From positions 1 through 41,167 of the forward strand of contig NZ_CAJWCF010000033.1 of the NCBI RefSeq assembly GCF_913020055.1: 41,167 nucleotides of DNA, given 5' to 3'. This document shows positions 17,637 to 26,487 of the stretch, in pieces; within the stretch, counting starts at the first letter, position 1, and each line of letters begins with the position of its first letter. Below the pieces are notes generated by a model, which worked only from the letters and a program-made list of their open reading frames with translations, was not told the DNA's origin and searched no databases. Source of the DNA: an uncultured Paraglaciecola sp. (GTDB lineage: Bacteria; Pseudomonadota; Gammaproteobacteria; Enterobacterales; Alteromonadaceae). Both the position numbers and the translations under genes were made by a program.

Positions 17637-17755
17637 CAGTTTTATCCTACATTTAGCGAATTTCTAATGCATATAGGTGTAAAAAAAAGAAAGACTCTCA
17701 ATTGGCTAACGTTGCATTAACATTATGGGCACTATTTGGAGTATTTAAGTGCGCC

Positions 17756-17793
17756 TGATCAATTTTGGTGCATAAATGCTCCGCATTGGTGCG
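17756..17793 (+). promoter_or_regulatory. two NtrC-binding dyads (glnA enhancer)
   Basis: The second 17-mer (17777-17793) is TGCTCC, five bases, GGTGCG, closely matching the NtrC consensus TGCACC-N5-GGTGCA. The first (17756-17772) has a perfect right half GGTGCA and a weak left half TGATCA. They start 21 bases apart, two helical turns, and lie about 105-130 bases before the expected start from the sigma-54 promoter. This is the geometry of the E. coli glnA enhancer. Confidence 0.82.
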
Positions 17794-17866
17794 TTCAATG
17801 ATGTTTTTTTCGTTTACTCTATTCTAAAAAGACATAAACAAAAGGCATTCCAATCACTTAGGTATG

Positions 17867-17882
17867 TGGCATGATTATCGCT
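17867..17882 (+). promoter_or_regulatory. sigma-54 (-24/-12) promoter of glnA
   Basis: TGGCATG, four bases, then TCGC: the GG at -24 and GC at -12 are at exact spacing for RpoN promoters, with mismatches to TGGCACG-N4-TTGC at three positions. It is about 77 bases before the glnA ATG and downstream of the NtrC dyads. It should give NtrC-phosphate-dependent transcription under nitrogen limitation. Confidence 0.8.
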
Positions 17883-17958
17883 TTATATAGGCAAGTTTTA
17901 GAATTTGGAGTGAGTTGACTCCGACTAATATATTTATACTTTTAATCTGGAGGACACC

Positions 17959-19368
17959 ATGTCAGCACAAAAGGCCTTAGACCTTATTAAAGAAAGCGAA
18001 GCTAAATTTGTTGATTTACGCTTTACCGATACCAAAGGTAAGGAACAACACGTTTCTATTCCTACTCATCAAGTGAATGAAGACTTCTTCGAAGAAGGCA
18101 AAATGTTTGATGGTTCTTCTATCCTAGGTTGGAAGGGTATTAATGAATCAGACATGATTTTGATGCCTGATGGTGAAACAGCAGTTCTTGATCCCTTTGC
18201 TGAAGAAACGCAAATCAATATCCGTTGCGACATTCTAGAACCTATGACGATGCAAGGTTATGATCGTGACCCACGATCAGTAGCCCGTCGTGCAGAAGAA
18301 TATTTGATATCTACAGGTATCGGTGACACAGCATTGTTTGGTCCTGAGCCAGAGTTTTTCTTGTTTGACGACGTACGTTTCCACACAGATATGTCGGGTT
18401 CGATGTTTAAGATTGATTCAAGCGAAGCTAAATGGAATTCTGGTGCTGAATTCGAAGAAGGCAACATGGCTCACCGTCCTGGTGTTAAAGGCGGTTATTT
18501 CCCTGTTCCTCCTGTTGATTCATCTCATGATACCCGTGCTGCTATGTGTATGGTTATGGAAGAGATGGGTTTAACAGTTGAAGCCCATCACCATGAAGTT
18601 GCGACTGCTGGTCAAAACGAAATTGCATGTCTTTTCAATACTTTAGTTAAGAAAGCTGATGAAGTGCAAATTTATAAGTATGTAGTGCATAACGTTGCAC
18701 ATGCCTACGGACAGACTGCTACCTTTATGCCTAAGCCTTTAGTTGGCGATAACGGTTCAGGTATGCACGTTCACCAATCAATTTCTAAAGATGGTAAAAA
18801 CATCTTTGCTGGTGACAAATATGCCGGAATGTCTGAAGAAGCCTTGTTCTACATTGGCGGTATCATCAAACATGCTCGCGCAATCAATGCTTTCACTAAT
18901 GCTTCTACTAACTCGTACAAACGTTTAGTGCCTGGCTTTGAAGCGCCTGTTATGTTGGCATATTCTGCTCGTAACCGTTCTGCTTCTATCCGTATTCCTT
19001 TTGTAACTAGTGATAGGGCTCGTCGAATTGAAGTGCGTTTCCCTGACCCAACAGGTAACCCTTACCTAGCATTCACTGCTATGTTGATGGCTGGCCTTGA
19101 TGGGATTAAAAACAAAATTCACCCTGGCGATTCAATGGACAAAGACTTGTATGACTTACCTGCAGAAGAAGCAGCAGCCATACCTCAAGTATGTAGTTCA
19201 TTTGAGCAAGCACTAGAAGCTCTTAACAACGACCGTGAGTTCTTAACAGCCGGTGGCGTTATGTCTGATGAGTCTATTGATGCTTATATCGAGCTTAAGA
19301 GTCAGGAAGTTGAAACGCTTAACATGACAACTCACCCAGTTGAGTTTGACATGTACTACAGCGTTTAA
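17959..19368 (+). CDS. glnA: type I glutamine synthetase
   Basis: 469-residue cytoplasmic enzyme that forms glutamine from glutamate, ammonia and ATP, working as a dodecamer. Family signatures are present: [19 protein letters not shown] near residue 45, the metal-binding [10 protein letters not shown], and [26 protein letters not shown] and [10 protein letters not shown] complete the active site. [11 protein letters not shown] holds the adenylylated tyrosine at about 398, so the beta-type GlnE-controlled form is expected. The start ATG follows GGAGG at ideal spacing. Control is by the NtrC dyads and sigma-54 promoter upstream, and a strong terminator follows. DUF4124, ntrB and ntrC continue downstream. 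Confidence 0.98.
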   Translation: MSAQKALDLIKESEAKFVDLRFTDTKGKEQHVSIPTHQVNEDFFEEGKMFDGSSILGWKGINESDMILMPDGETAVLDPFAEETQINIRCDILEPMTMQGYDRDPRSVARRAEEYLISTGIGDTALFGPEPEFFLFDDVRFHTDMSGSMFKIDSSEAKWNSGAEFEEGNMAHRPGVKGGYFPVPPVDSSHDTRAAMCMVMEEMGLTVEAHHHEVATAGQNEIACLFNTLVKKADEVQIYKYVVHNVAHAYGQTATFMPKPLVGDNGSGMHVHQSISKDGKNIFAGDKYAGMSEEALFYIGGIIKHARAINAFTNASTNSYKRLVPGFEAPVMLAYSARNRSASIRIPFVTSDRARRIEVRFPDPTGNPYLAFTAMLMAGLDGIKNKIHPGDSMDKDLYDLPAEEAAAIPQVCSSFEQALEALNNDREFLTAGGVMSDESIDAYIELKSQEVETLNMTTHPVEFDMYYSV

Positions 19369-19418
19369 TATTTCAAGCTTTTAGCTGGCTATCTCGGATA
19401 GTTATTAAAATAAATAAC

Positions 19419-19445
19419 AAGCCCGCATTTGCGGGCTTTTTTTTA
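19419..19445 (+). terminator. Rho-independent terminator after glnA
   Basis: GCCCGC (19421-19426), short loop, GCGGGC (19431-19436), then eight T's. It lies 50 bases past the glnA stop and should uncouple most glnA transcription from ntrBC, leaving ntrBC on read-through or on its own promoter. Confidence 0.92.
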
Positions 19446-19520
19446 GCTGTAATAAGGCTACACTTGATTTTACTGGTTCAGCGGCAATCGTGCCGATGAT
19501 TTTTGGAGTGAAAACGAACA

Positions 19521-20048
19521 ATGAAATTCAGCGCTGTTATTTGTTTATTGTTTCTGTGCATTAGTGTGTCAGCACAAGTGGTTTACAAAACGGTAAAGGC
19601 TGATGGCACTGCGGTTTACAGTGATGTTCGTAGCGATGGTGCTGTGCCGGTTAGCTTATCATCAATGAATAATGTTGTTGTACCTGCGTTAAATAATGCT
19701 TCAAGCCAGCCGAATAGTAAAAATAATCCAACAAAAAAATTAAAGCCTGAAGTGCAATATCTAGTGTCCATTCGTTCTCCGCAAGCTGAGCAAACATTGC
19801 GTGATAATTCTGGTTTAGTCACTATTAATGCGGATGTTTTACCTAAAAAGGCCGGTAAGTTTCAATTAGTCTTTGATAATCAAGTAGTTAAAACCCAATC
19901 AAATGGGCAGTTTAAGCTGGAAAGTGTCAATCGAGGCGCTCATTCCATTCAAATTCATTTTCTCGACAACTCAGGCAAGATCCTTGCATCGTCTAAGTTG
20001 CAGACCTTTTATCTGCAAAAAGCTTCTGCTCTGATCAATGTCAACTAG
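19521..20048 (+). CDS. DUF4124 domain secreted protein
   Basis: 175-residue exported protein. A signal peptide (MKFSAVICLLFLCISVSA) precedes the DUF4124 motif VVYKTVKADGTAVYSD at about residues 20-35. A low-complexity linker rich in N, S and K follows, then a beta-rich C-terminal region (GKFQLVFDNQVVKTQSNGQF). DUF4124 proteins between glnA and ntrB are a recurrent arrangement in gammaproteobacteria, but their role is unknown. The position suggests nitrogen-linked expression, by inference only. It lies after the glnA terminator and before the ntrB control site. Confidence 0.88.
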   Translation: MKFSAVICLLFLCISVSAQVVYKTVKADGTAVYSDVRSDGAVPVSLSSMNNVVVPALNNASSQPNSKNNPTKKLKPEVQYLVSIRSPQAEQTLRDNSGLVTINADVLPKKAGKFQLVFDNQVVKTQSNGQFKLESVNRGAHSIQIHFLDNSGKILASSKLQTFYLQKASALINVN

Positions 20049-20108
20049 TACTAAATAAGCATATTGTATAAAAATTAGTATCTATATCTAAGCAGCTAAA
20101 TAATACTT

Positions 20109-20125
20109 TGCACCATATGGGTGCG
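20109..20125 (+). promoter_or_regulatory. NtrC-binding dyad before ntrB (autoregulation)
   Basis: TGCACC, ATATG, GGTGCG: 16 of 17 positions agree with an ideal NtrC dyad if the five spacer bases are ignored. It lies 14 bases before the chosen ntrB start. In E. coli a comparable site at glnLp lets NtrC-phosphate repress ntrB-ntrC, so negative autoregulation is the likely role. A TTGTATAAAA stretch upstream, near 20065, may be part of the promoter. Confidence 0.8.
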
Positions 20126-20139
20126 TGAATGTTGAGTTT

Positions 20140-21219
20140 ATGTCTGAGTCTGTTACTACTGAAAATTTATTAGATAACCTGTCAACTGCTGTGCTTGTGT
20201 TGGATGACAACATGATCCTGCAATATGCTAATCATGCGGCACAAGCTGTATTTGAGCGTAGTTTAAATTTGTTAATCGGTTATTCATTCAATCAGTTTAT
20301 TGCATCTTCGAGTCTTGATTTTGTGCGTTTTCAAAATTCCATGCAACATGGCGAAGTGTATTCTGATGGAGAAGTTACCTTTAAATTCACTGATGGTAGA
20401 CATACGCAGGCTGATGTCTCAGTGACCAGAATGTTGGAAGACCAAAATAAACGATTATTGCTCGAAATTAGATTGGTAGAACAACAGAAAAAAATAAGCC
20501 AAGAAAATCACCAATGGGCTCAACAACAGGCCGCTCGAGAGCTTGTACGTGGATTAGCCCACGAAATTAAGAACCCTTTGGGCGGTATCAGAGGGGCAGC
20601 ACAACTGCTTGCTAAACAATTGCCCAGCGAGGAATTACAAGAATTTACCCAAGTTATTATCGAACAATCCGACAGGTTAACTAATTTAGTTGATCGTTTG
20701 TTGGGACCAAATTTACGGCCAAATTTTGATTGGCAAAATATACACAAGGTACTCGAAAAAGTGTGTACTTTGGTGCAACTGGATCCAAGCCATAATATTC
20801 TCATTACAAGGGATTATGACCCGAGCATTCCAGATATATATCTGGACCAGGATATGTTGCAGCAAGCCACATTGAATATAGTGCGAAATAGTGTGCAAGT
20901 GTTATCAGACAATCGAGAAATCGCCGGTGAAATAACCATTGTCACTAGAATAGAGCGCCAAGTAATTATTCACGGGGCGTCTTTTCCGCTTTGTGTAAAA
21001 ATTCAAATTATCGACAACGGACCTGGTATACCTAGCGAACTTAAAAACACACTTTTTTACCCAATGGTTACTAGCAAAAAAGAGGGCAGTGGTTTGGGGT
21101 TATCGATATCTCAAACATTGATTGGTCATCATCGAGGAAAAATTGAAGTTGATAGTTGGCCAGGCAGAACAGAATTTACATTATATTTACCGATTGATAA
21201 AAAGGATCCCCAGAAATGA
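20140..21219 (+). CDS. ntrB: nitrogen sensor histidine kinase NtrB (NRII)
   Basis: 359 residues from ATG 20140; a GTG at 20125 would start inside the NtrC dyad and is less likely. Soluble, with no membrane helix. A PAS domain (about residues 10-110) is followed by the H-box LVRGLAHEIKNPLGGIRGA, with phosphorylated histidine at about 141. The ATPase lobe has an N-box (QATLNIVRNSVQVL), DNGPGIP and GSGLGLSIS. It phosphorylates NtrC when PII is uridylylated and dephosphorylates it when PII is free. Its stop overlaps the ntrC ATG in an ATGA junction, so the pair is translationally coupled. Also called glnL. Confidence 0.96.
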   Translation: MSESVTTENLLDNLSTAVLVLDDNMILQYANHAAQAVFERSLNLLIGYSFNQFIASSSLDFVRFQNSMQHGEVYSDGEVTFKFTDGRHTQADVSVTRMLEDQNKRLLLEIRLVEQQKKISQENHQWAQQQAARELVRGLAHEIKNPLGGIRGAAQLLAKQLPSEELQEFTQVIIEQSDRLTNLVDRLLGPNLRPNFDWQNIHKVLEKVCTLVQLDPSHNILITRDYDPSIPDIYLDQDMLQQATLNIVRNSVQVLSDNREIAGEITIVTRIERQVIIHGASFPLCVKIQIIDNGPGIPSELKNTLFYPMVTSKKEGSGLGLSISQTLIGHHRGKIEVDSWPGRTEFTLYLPIDKKDPQK

Positions 21220-22622
21220 GTGCAGAACCTGTATGGATAGTAGATGACGACAGCTCGATTCGCTGGGTATTACAAAAAGCATTACAGGCGGCAAATATAC
21301 CTTGCTTCAGTTTTGAAAACCCTGAAGATTTATTATTACAATTAGAAACCGGACAACCACCTGAGGTGATAGTGTCGGATATTCGTATGCCACAAATGGA
21401 TGGTATGGTTTTATTGGGTGAAGTGCATAAACGTTTTGAAAACATCCCTGTGATCATTATGACGGCACACTCTGATTTAGACAGTGCGGTAAATGCTTAT
21501 CAAAGTGGTGCATTTGAATACCTACCCAAACCTTTCGATATTGATGAAGCTGTAAATTTGGTACAACGAGCCTTAACTCACTCACGGGAACAGTCTAGTA
21601 AAAACCAACCACCTGAACTGGTCAAGGCGACCGAAATTATTGGTGAAGCACCAGCCATGCAAGAGGTATTTAGGGCCGTTGGACGTCTGTCTCGTTCTAG
21701 TATCAGTGTCTTGATTAATGGTCAGTCTGGTACAGGTAAAGAATTGGTGGCCCATGCGTTACATCGTCACAGCCCTCGCTCGAACAATACGTTTATTGCT
21801 CTGAACATGGCTGCAATACCGGCAGATTTGATTGAGTCTGAATTATTTGGTCATGAAAAAGGTGCATTTACGGGTGCTCAAGCGGCAAGACAAGGACGAT
21901 TTGAACAAGCTAATGGCGGCACATTATTTTTAGATGAAATAGGTGACATGCCACTAGATGTACAAACTAGATTGTTACGAGTTTTAGCTGACGGACAATT
22001 CTACCGAGTTGGCGGGCATAACCCGGTGACAGTCGATGTCAGAATTATTGCTGCAACTCACCAAAATCTGGAACTACGTGTGTCCGAAGGTAAATTTAGA
22101 GAGGATTTGTATCACAGATTAAATGTTATACGTATTCATATCCCCACACTCAGCGAAAGGCGTGAAGATATTCCCTTATTAGCCGGACATTTTTTACAGA
22201 AAGCCGCAGCAGAACTCGCTGTAGAGGTTAAATCTCTTAGCAAAGAAACCAAAAAAATTCTATCTAACTTACCTTGGCCAGGGAATGTACGTCAGCTGGA
22301 GAATATGTGTCGTTGGTTAACGGTAATGGCTAGCGGTCAAGAAGTATTGCCTCACGACTTACCACCAGAAATTCACCAACAACCTGTATCAATCGACAAA
22401 ACGGCGACAACAGGTGATTGGCAAACGCTACTTGCTAACTGGGCAGATACGCAGTTGCAATCTGGGCATAACAATATCTTAGATGATGCGATTATGAGTT
22501 TTGAAAGGATTTTGTTAGAGCGTGCTTTACACTACACTCATGGACACAAACAAGATGCGGCTAAACGTTTAGGTTGGGGCAGAAATACCCTTACCAGAAA
22601 GTTAAAAGAGTTAAATATGTAG
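21216..22622 (+). CDS. ntrC: nitrogen response regulator NtrC (NRI), sigma-54 activator
   Basis: 468-residue enhancer-binding protein. The receiver domain (1-120) has phospho-acceptor aspartate about 55 ([11 protein letters not shown]) and KPFD. The AAA+ domain (about 140-375) carries Walker A GQSGTGKE at 169-176, the sigma-54-contacting GAFTGA loop at 216-221, and [10 protein letters not shown] as Walker B. The C-terminal Fis-type helix-turn-helix is [19 protein letters not shown]. Length and order match E. coli NtrC (469). It should bind the dyads before glnA and ntrB. Also called glnG. It ends eight bases before a convergent gene, with no obvious terminator between. Confidence 0.97.
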   Translation: MSAEPVWIVDDDSSIRWVLQKALQAANIPCFSFENPEDLLLQLETGQPPEVIVSDIRMPQMDGMVLLGEVHKRFENIPVIIMTAHSDLDSAVNAYQSGAFEYLPKPFDIDEAVNLVQRALTHSREQSSKNQPPELVKATEIIGEAPAMQEVFRAVGRLSRSSISVLINGQSGTGKELVAHALHRHSPRSNNTFIALNMAAIPADLIESELFGHEKGAFTGAQAARQGRFEQANGGTLFLDEIGDMPLDVQTRLLRVLADGQFYRVGGHNPVTVDVRIIAATHQNLELRVSEGKFREDLYHRLNVIRIHIPTLSERREDIPLLAGHFLQKAAAELAVEVKSLSKETKKILSNLPWPGNVRQLENMCRWLTVMASGQEVLPHDLPPEIHQQPVSIDKTATTGDWQTLLANWADTQLQSGHNNILDDAIMSFERILLERALHYTHGHKQDAAKRLGWGRNTLTRKLKELNM

Positions 22623-22629
22623 CTGGCTG

Positions 22630-23430
22630 TCAATGTGATTTAGGTTGGGCAAGGTTTTCCAAGCCGTATTTTTTCAGTAATGCTAGATAACGCCCATCAT
22701 TGTGCATTTGAGTAATACAGCTATCTAAGGAAGTAAGAAACCCAGTAGTGTCAGTGATATTTTTGCTGTTTTTAGAAACTGTAACAAAGTAGTCTCTAAA
22801 AGAGACAGTAAATTTAGGGACTTTTATCTTATCGGCAACCCCCAAGGTTTTTGCTCGCCAATAAAATGTTTGTTTGCTATTAGGCATAATATCAAATCTA
22901 GGGTTACTACTTAATAACTGGGCAAACATAGCGTCAATACTATGTCCTTCGCTAATTTCACCTACAAGACGTTTCTTGTCTATCAATGCTAAAAGTTCAG
23001 GGGTGTAGGTTAAACCTGCCAAATGTCCAATTATTAGAGGGTGTAAATCCTCAATTTTATGAATATCTACCTTGCTGTCTGCGCGCATGGCAAAACCGTA
23101 TTCAGTGGTAAATATGGGCACTTTGCCATATACCACGAATGCCTCACGCTCCTTTTTATAACTATATAGACTAATGTCCAACTCGCCACTTTGCATATAT
23201 AGATGAGTTCGTTTGATTGGCAGTTTGCTGTAGGTGAGTGTGAAATTTTTCTTAGGCAAACATTCATTTAACACATCTTTTCCTAAACCAGATAAATTGT
23301 GTTTAGATTCAGAGAAGAGATAGGGAGGCCAATCAATATCATTTAATACTAGTTTATTGGCATAGACTAAGGGTGCAAGAACCCATAATATTAAGAATAA
23401 TAATATGTTAAGTGAGTAATTTTTTTTCAT
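22630..23430 (-). CDS. periplasmic solute-binding-like protein (SBP family 3)
   Basis: 266 residues. An N-terminal signal peptide (LNILLFLILWVLAPLVYA) is followed by VLNDIDWPPYLFSESKHNLS, typical of the first strand of the amino-acid-binding family-3 fold. LSGLGKDVLNECL and GELDISLYSYKKEREAFVVY are further family landmarks. There are no permease or ATPase genes beside it, so it is an orphan binding protein, a common type in Alteromonadales and Shewanella. It may serve a sensor or be a remnant of a transporter. It is convergent with ntrC and 107 bases downstream of the HD-GYP gene on the same strand. Confidence 0.85.
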   Translation of the reverse strand: MKKNYSLNILLFLILWVLAPLVYANKLVLNDIDWPPYLFSESKHNLSGLGKDVLNECLPKKNFTLTYSKLPIKRTHLYMQSGELDISLYSYKKEREAFVVYGKVPIFTTEYGFAMRADSKVDIHKIEDLHPLIIGHLAGLTYTPELLALIDKKRLVGEISEGHSIDAMFAQLLSSNPRFDIMPNSKQTFYWRAKTLGVADKIKVPKFTVSFRDYFVTVSKNSKNITDTTGFLTSLDSCITQMHNDGRYLALLKKYGLENLAQPKSH

Positions 23431-23537
23431 AGGACTAGAGTATTATCAACACAGTGTCTATAACGTATAACATTATGTTTCTACATTTGACAGTTATGCA
23501 ATAAGGTTAATGGTGAATTTTTGGGTTTCATACTTAA

Positions 23538-24689
23538 TTATTTAGCACGCTCGTTCGTCAGCAGTGCTGCCATACCGCTATTAAATGCTTGCATCCATTT
23601 ACTTGAAAATTGCCCTTTGGCGATACGATTAATTTCGATTACGGCTTTTTTCTTGGGTCGTTGTAAATGACTCTGATGTGCTCGAGCATGGGTGATAGCG
23701 TCAAAGGTGTCTAGTATGGCAAGTAATTTTGCACCTTCACAAATATCGTCTTCTTTGAGTCCCAGAGGGTAACCACTACCATCAATGCGCTCGTGATGCT
23801 GCATTACAATTTTACGTGCTTCATTCCATTGATTTAGATTTTCCAGCAAACGAGCACTTTTATATACATGGGAGCGCATCAGATTAAACTCGACTTCTTC
23901 TAGTTTTTCTTGTTTATGCAGTACAGCAACGGGCATAAAAGCCATGCCAAAATCATGCATATAACAGGCAACGGCAAGCTGGACTTCATTTACTGGGGAA
24001 CCGGCTATTTTATTGATGTAACCCGCTAACTTAGCAATGCGATCACCTCTACCTTCCCAATACATTGAACGTTTTTCTATAGGCTTCATCAATTCTCTGA
24101 AAAAGACCAAGTCTTCGCGTTCTTCATTGTTGATTGTCTTTGGTATACCCGTTGTTGCTATACTGACGGGTGCTTCAGATGACGGAGTTTCACCTTCTTG
24201 CTCGTACTCTTGGCCTAAATCAAGACTGGGATCAAGCAACAATACTGCTTTGGCTAACAATTGTTCATGCTGAGCGCTGTTTTCTGGTGTGATGCGTTTA
24301 ATGGCGATTACCAGTTGCTCAAACAACTCTTTATCATATTCCGCTTGCCCAGTTTGAATACAACTTTGAACGAAGACTTTGACTTTATCCATTATCAATA
24401 ACACCAGATCACTCATATTACTGGTGTATTTAATTTGTCCCTTACGTAAATAATCGAGTAAGTCTTCGGCATACTGTAAAAGAGGGATGAGAGGTGAAAA
24501 GTTAACTAAGCCTAAGTCACCTTTGATGGTGTGGATTGAGCGAAATAATGAACGTTGTAATTCGTTGTCTTCTGGCTTCAATTCCAATTCAATTAAGGTT
24601 TGCTCGCTGGCTTCATATAGTTCGTTAATTTCTTCCAATAAGTCGGTGAGAATATCTTCATCGAGATCTTCATGTTTAAACGTTTGCAT
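23538..24689 (-). CDS. Hpt / HD-GYP domain signalling protein
   Basis: 383 residues, soluble. The first 130 residues are a histidine phosphotransfer (Hpt) domain with SIHTIKGDLGLV, phospho-histidine about 53. After an acidic linker comes an HD-GYP phosphodiesterase domain (about 195-370): YMHDFGMAF with the HD pair at 245-246, SHVYKSARLLE, QHHERIDGSGYPLG with the GYP loop at about 304-308, and DTFDAITHARAHQ. The metal-binding residues I can locate are kept, so cyclic-di-GMP hydrolysis is plausible. Hpt in front suggests that a phosphorelay controls it. No kinase or receiver gene is adjacent. Its start lies about 118 bases from MITE copy 2. Confidence 0.88.
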   Translation of the reverse strand: MQTFKHEDLDEDILTDLLEEINELYEASEQTLIELELKPEDNELQRSLFRSIHTIKGDLGLVNFSPLIPLLQYAEDLLDYLRKGQIKYTSNMSDLVLLIMDKVKVFVQSCIQTGQAEYDKELFEQLVIAIKRITPENSAQHEQLLAKAVLLLDPSLDLGQEYEQEGETPSSEAPVSIATTGIPKTINNEEREDLVFFRELMKPIEKRSMYWEGRGDRIAKLAGYINKIAGSPVNEVQLAVACYMHDFGMAFMPVAVLHKQEKLEEVEFNLMRSHVYKSARLLENLNQWNEARKIVMQHHERIDGSGYPLGLKEDDICEGAKLLAILDTFDAITHARAHQSHLQRPKKKAVIEINRIAKGQFSSKWMQAFNSGMAALLTNERAK

Positions 24690-24807
24690 AGGATGAGTAG
24701 CCTTAATAATTGAAAGTGCTTTGTGCTTGGTTAAGTATCGGCTAATTAGAATTTTTATTCATTTATTTGTGCCGAAACAGAAAACGTTAAAATATATCTA
24801 ATAAATG

Positions 24808-25075
24808 CTAGGGGCCGTTAATCTTTCATATGTCACCGAGATTTTCCTCAAAATGTGCTTGATCAAGGCGAAATCTGTGAAGTTTGGTCACCCAAACAAA
24901 CAGGTTTCAACGCCGAGTAAGTGCGTTTTGAGGAAAACCCTTCGGGCTGGGCCATTTATTCGCCTACCTTCGTTGTTTACCTCTCGTTTAGAATGACTAA
25001 ACGAGAGGTAAACGCCTCGGTATCCAAATAAATGACCTCAGTCTCGAGGAAGTATGAAAGATCAACAGCCCCTAG
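24808..25075. mobile_element. MITE-like element, full-length copy 2 (268 bp)
   Basis: Begins CTAGGGGCCGTTAATCTTTC and ends with the inverted partner, GAAAGATCAACAGCCCCTAG. The outer CTAG at each side may be a 4-bp target duplication (YTAR type) or part of the repeat. Inside is a perfect 17-bp hairpin arm, GTTTACCTCTCGTTTAG, five bases, then its complement at about 24974-25012. A second imperfect arm pairs TTTTCCTCAAAATGTGCTT with AAGTGCGTTTTGAGGAAAA. This copy keeps arm two intact, whereas copy 1 has lost it. No transposase gene. It fills most of the 456-base gap between the HD-GYP and plsC genes; the rest shows nothing further. Confidence 0.9.
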
Positions 25076-25145
25076 GAGTATAATTGTTTTAGCTAGTGGC
25101 TAAAATGAGTATACTCAGCGCCCACTTAATTGATAAGGGTGTGCT

Positions 25146-25856
25146 TTGTTAGCGCTTTTACGCATAGTAGCGATATTCTTTTATTTTTTGTTGATTAATC
25201 TAATACTAATATTAATTTGTTTGCTGCGACCTTTCCATAGGGATAACGTACATGCAGCGGGTATTTTATATAGTTCTGTATCGGCTTTGTTCGGATTGAA
25301 ACTTGATATTCGCGTACCAGATAGCGTCAAACAAGGTGGCCCTTATGTGTTTATTGCTAACCATCAAAATAGTTATGACTTATTGACTATTTGCGCTGCT
25401 GCACAAAAAGGCACAGTGACAGTTGGCAAAAAAAGTCTGAAGTGGATCCCCTTGTTTGGCCAAGTTTACTGGTTAACAGGTAACATTATGATCGACCGGA
25501 AGAACTCAGGACGTGCTCATGATACGTTGCAAGGAACTGTTCAAAAAATTCAAAAAAAGCGTTTGTCAGTGTGGTTTTTCCCAGAAGGAACCCGCAGTTA
25601 TGGTCGAGGCTTGTTACCTTTTAAAACAGGTGCATTTCGCATTGCTAAAGCAACCAATGAACCCATAGTTGTGGTAACAGCCAGCAGACTAAACAATAAA
25701 ATAAAATTAAATAGGTGGAACAACGGCACGTTAATAATTGAACTGTCGGAGCCAGAGTTTATGGATGAAAATAAATCCATTAAACAAAATGCAGAATATT
25801 TTCATCAAAAAATGCAACAACAAATCAAAAATATAGACGCAGAATTAGATAATTAA
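25146..25856 (+). CDS. plsC: 1-acyl-sn-glycerol-3-phosphate acyltransferase (PlsC family)
   Basis: 236-residue inner-membrane enzyme that adds the second acyl chain to lysophosphatidic acid to make phosphatidic acid. An N-terminal hydrophobic segment (about residues 3-27) precedes the catalytic NHQNSYDLL (the H-X4-D box) at about residue 74. WFFPEGTRSYGRGLLPFKTG is the substrate-binding EGTR block. The start codon appears to be TTG at 25146, with AAGGG about ten bases upstream; no ATG fits the conserved N-terminus. It is followed after 18 bases by rraB. The symbol reflects the family; there may be other PlsC paralogues in the genome. Confidence 0.9.
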   Translation: MLALLRIVAIFFYFLLINLILILICLLRPFHRDNVHAAGILYSSVSALFGLKLDIRVPDSVKQGGPYVFIANHQNSYDLLTICAAAQKGTVTVGKKSLKWIPLFGQVYWLTGNIMIDRKNSGRAHDTLQGTVQKIQKKRLSVWFFPEGTRSYGRGLLPFKTGAFRIAKATNEPIVVVTASRLNNKIKLNRWNNGTLIIELSEPEFMDENKSIKQNAEYFHQKMQQQIKNIDAELDN

Positions 25857-25874
25857 ACGCCAGAGGAAAAGTTT

Positions 25875-26252
25875 ATGAATTCAGAAAGTACATCCGAATT
25901 GGCCGAATGGCATGAGTTCAATCAAGAAACAGTCGAAGCATTGATTGAAGACGGCAGTGATGCAAGTCAAGCACATACTATTGAATATCATTTTGCTAGC
26001 GCAGATTTTGACGCGTTAGAAAAAGCGGCTGTTGATGCGTTCAAAGCCGGTTTTGAAGTGGGTGATGCTGAAGAGTTAGAGTTGGAAGATGGTGAAGAAG
26101 TGTTTTGTTTTGATGCTGTGGTCGAACGTATGTTAGATGCCAATTTAATCAATCAAGACACCGATAAGCTTTTTGCAATTGCCGAGAAACATAAAGTGGA
26201 TTACGACGGTTGGGGCACTTATTTCATCGATAAAGATCAGGACAATACTTAG
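25875..26252 (+). CDS. rraB: ribonuclease E activity regulator RraB
   Basis: 125-residue acidic cytoplasmic protein. The blocks ALIEDGSDASQAHTIEYHFA, AFKAGFEVGDAEELELEDG and VDYDGWGTYF align with E. coli RraB, which binds RNase E and dampens mRNA decay. The acidic C-terminal tail of E. coli RraB is much shorter here (ends DKDQDNT). ATG 25875 follows AGAGGAAAAG at good spacing. Lies 18 bases after the plsC-like gene, so they probably share a transcript. Confidence 0.93.
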   Translation: MNSESTSELAEWHEFNQETVEALIEDGSDASQAHTIEYHFASADFDALEKAAVDAFKAGFEVGDAEELELEDGEEVFCFDAVVERMLDANLINQDTDKLFAIAEKHKVDYDGWGTYFIDKDQDNT

Positions 26253-26487
26253 ATAGTGCTTTAATTGTTTTAGGCTACTCTTAGCGCTGTCACGATGAAT
26301 ACAGCGTTAGCATGATTAATTACGATTAGTTTTTAGACGGTAAAATATCAACCCGTGACACAAATGTGTTATTGGTTTGGTTAGAGTTATTACTGTAAAG
26401 TGCTATAAAAGTGTCACAAAACATACATTTAGTTTTCACACGATAAGTGCACAGTGAGCGCACAATAAAAAAGGTTGGGAGAAACCA

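Larger units (their letters stand above)
13448..17638 (-). repeat. tandem duplication of typA with promoter, leader and terminator
   Basis: Unit 1 (13448-about 15497) and unit 2 (15634-about 17638) align from the terminator stem through the coding region to the -10 region. Similarity stops just upstream of the -10 box (TTTAAAAGAG against TTTTATCCTA). Both units have the same order and orientation, so this is a direct tandem repeat and can undergo unequal recombination. Confidence 0.88.

Noticed and set aside
17292-17720. 142-residue plus-strand frame opposite the typA copy 2 start
   Set aside because: Antisense to the conserved GTPase motifs; it continues into the promoter region with no ribosome site.
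24805-24996. 63-residue plus-strand frame in MITE copy 2
   Set aside because: Encoded wholly by the element's structured sequence, with no ribosome site and no equivalent of the same length in copy 1.
26355-26417. GTGACAC ... GTGTCAC spaced inverted repeat before the TonB receptor
   Set aside because: The halves are about 50 bases apart and only seven bases long, which can easily occur by chance; mentioned only in the receptor entry.
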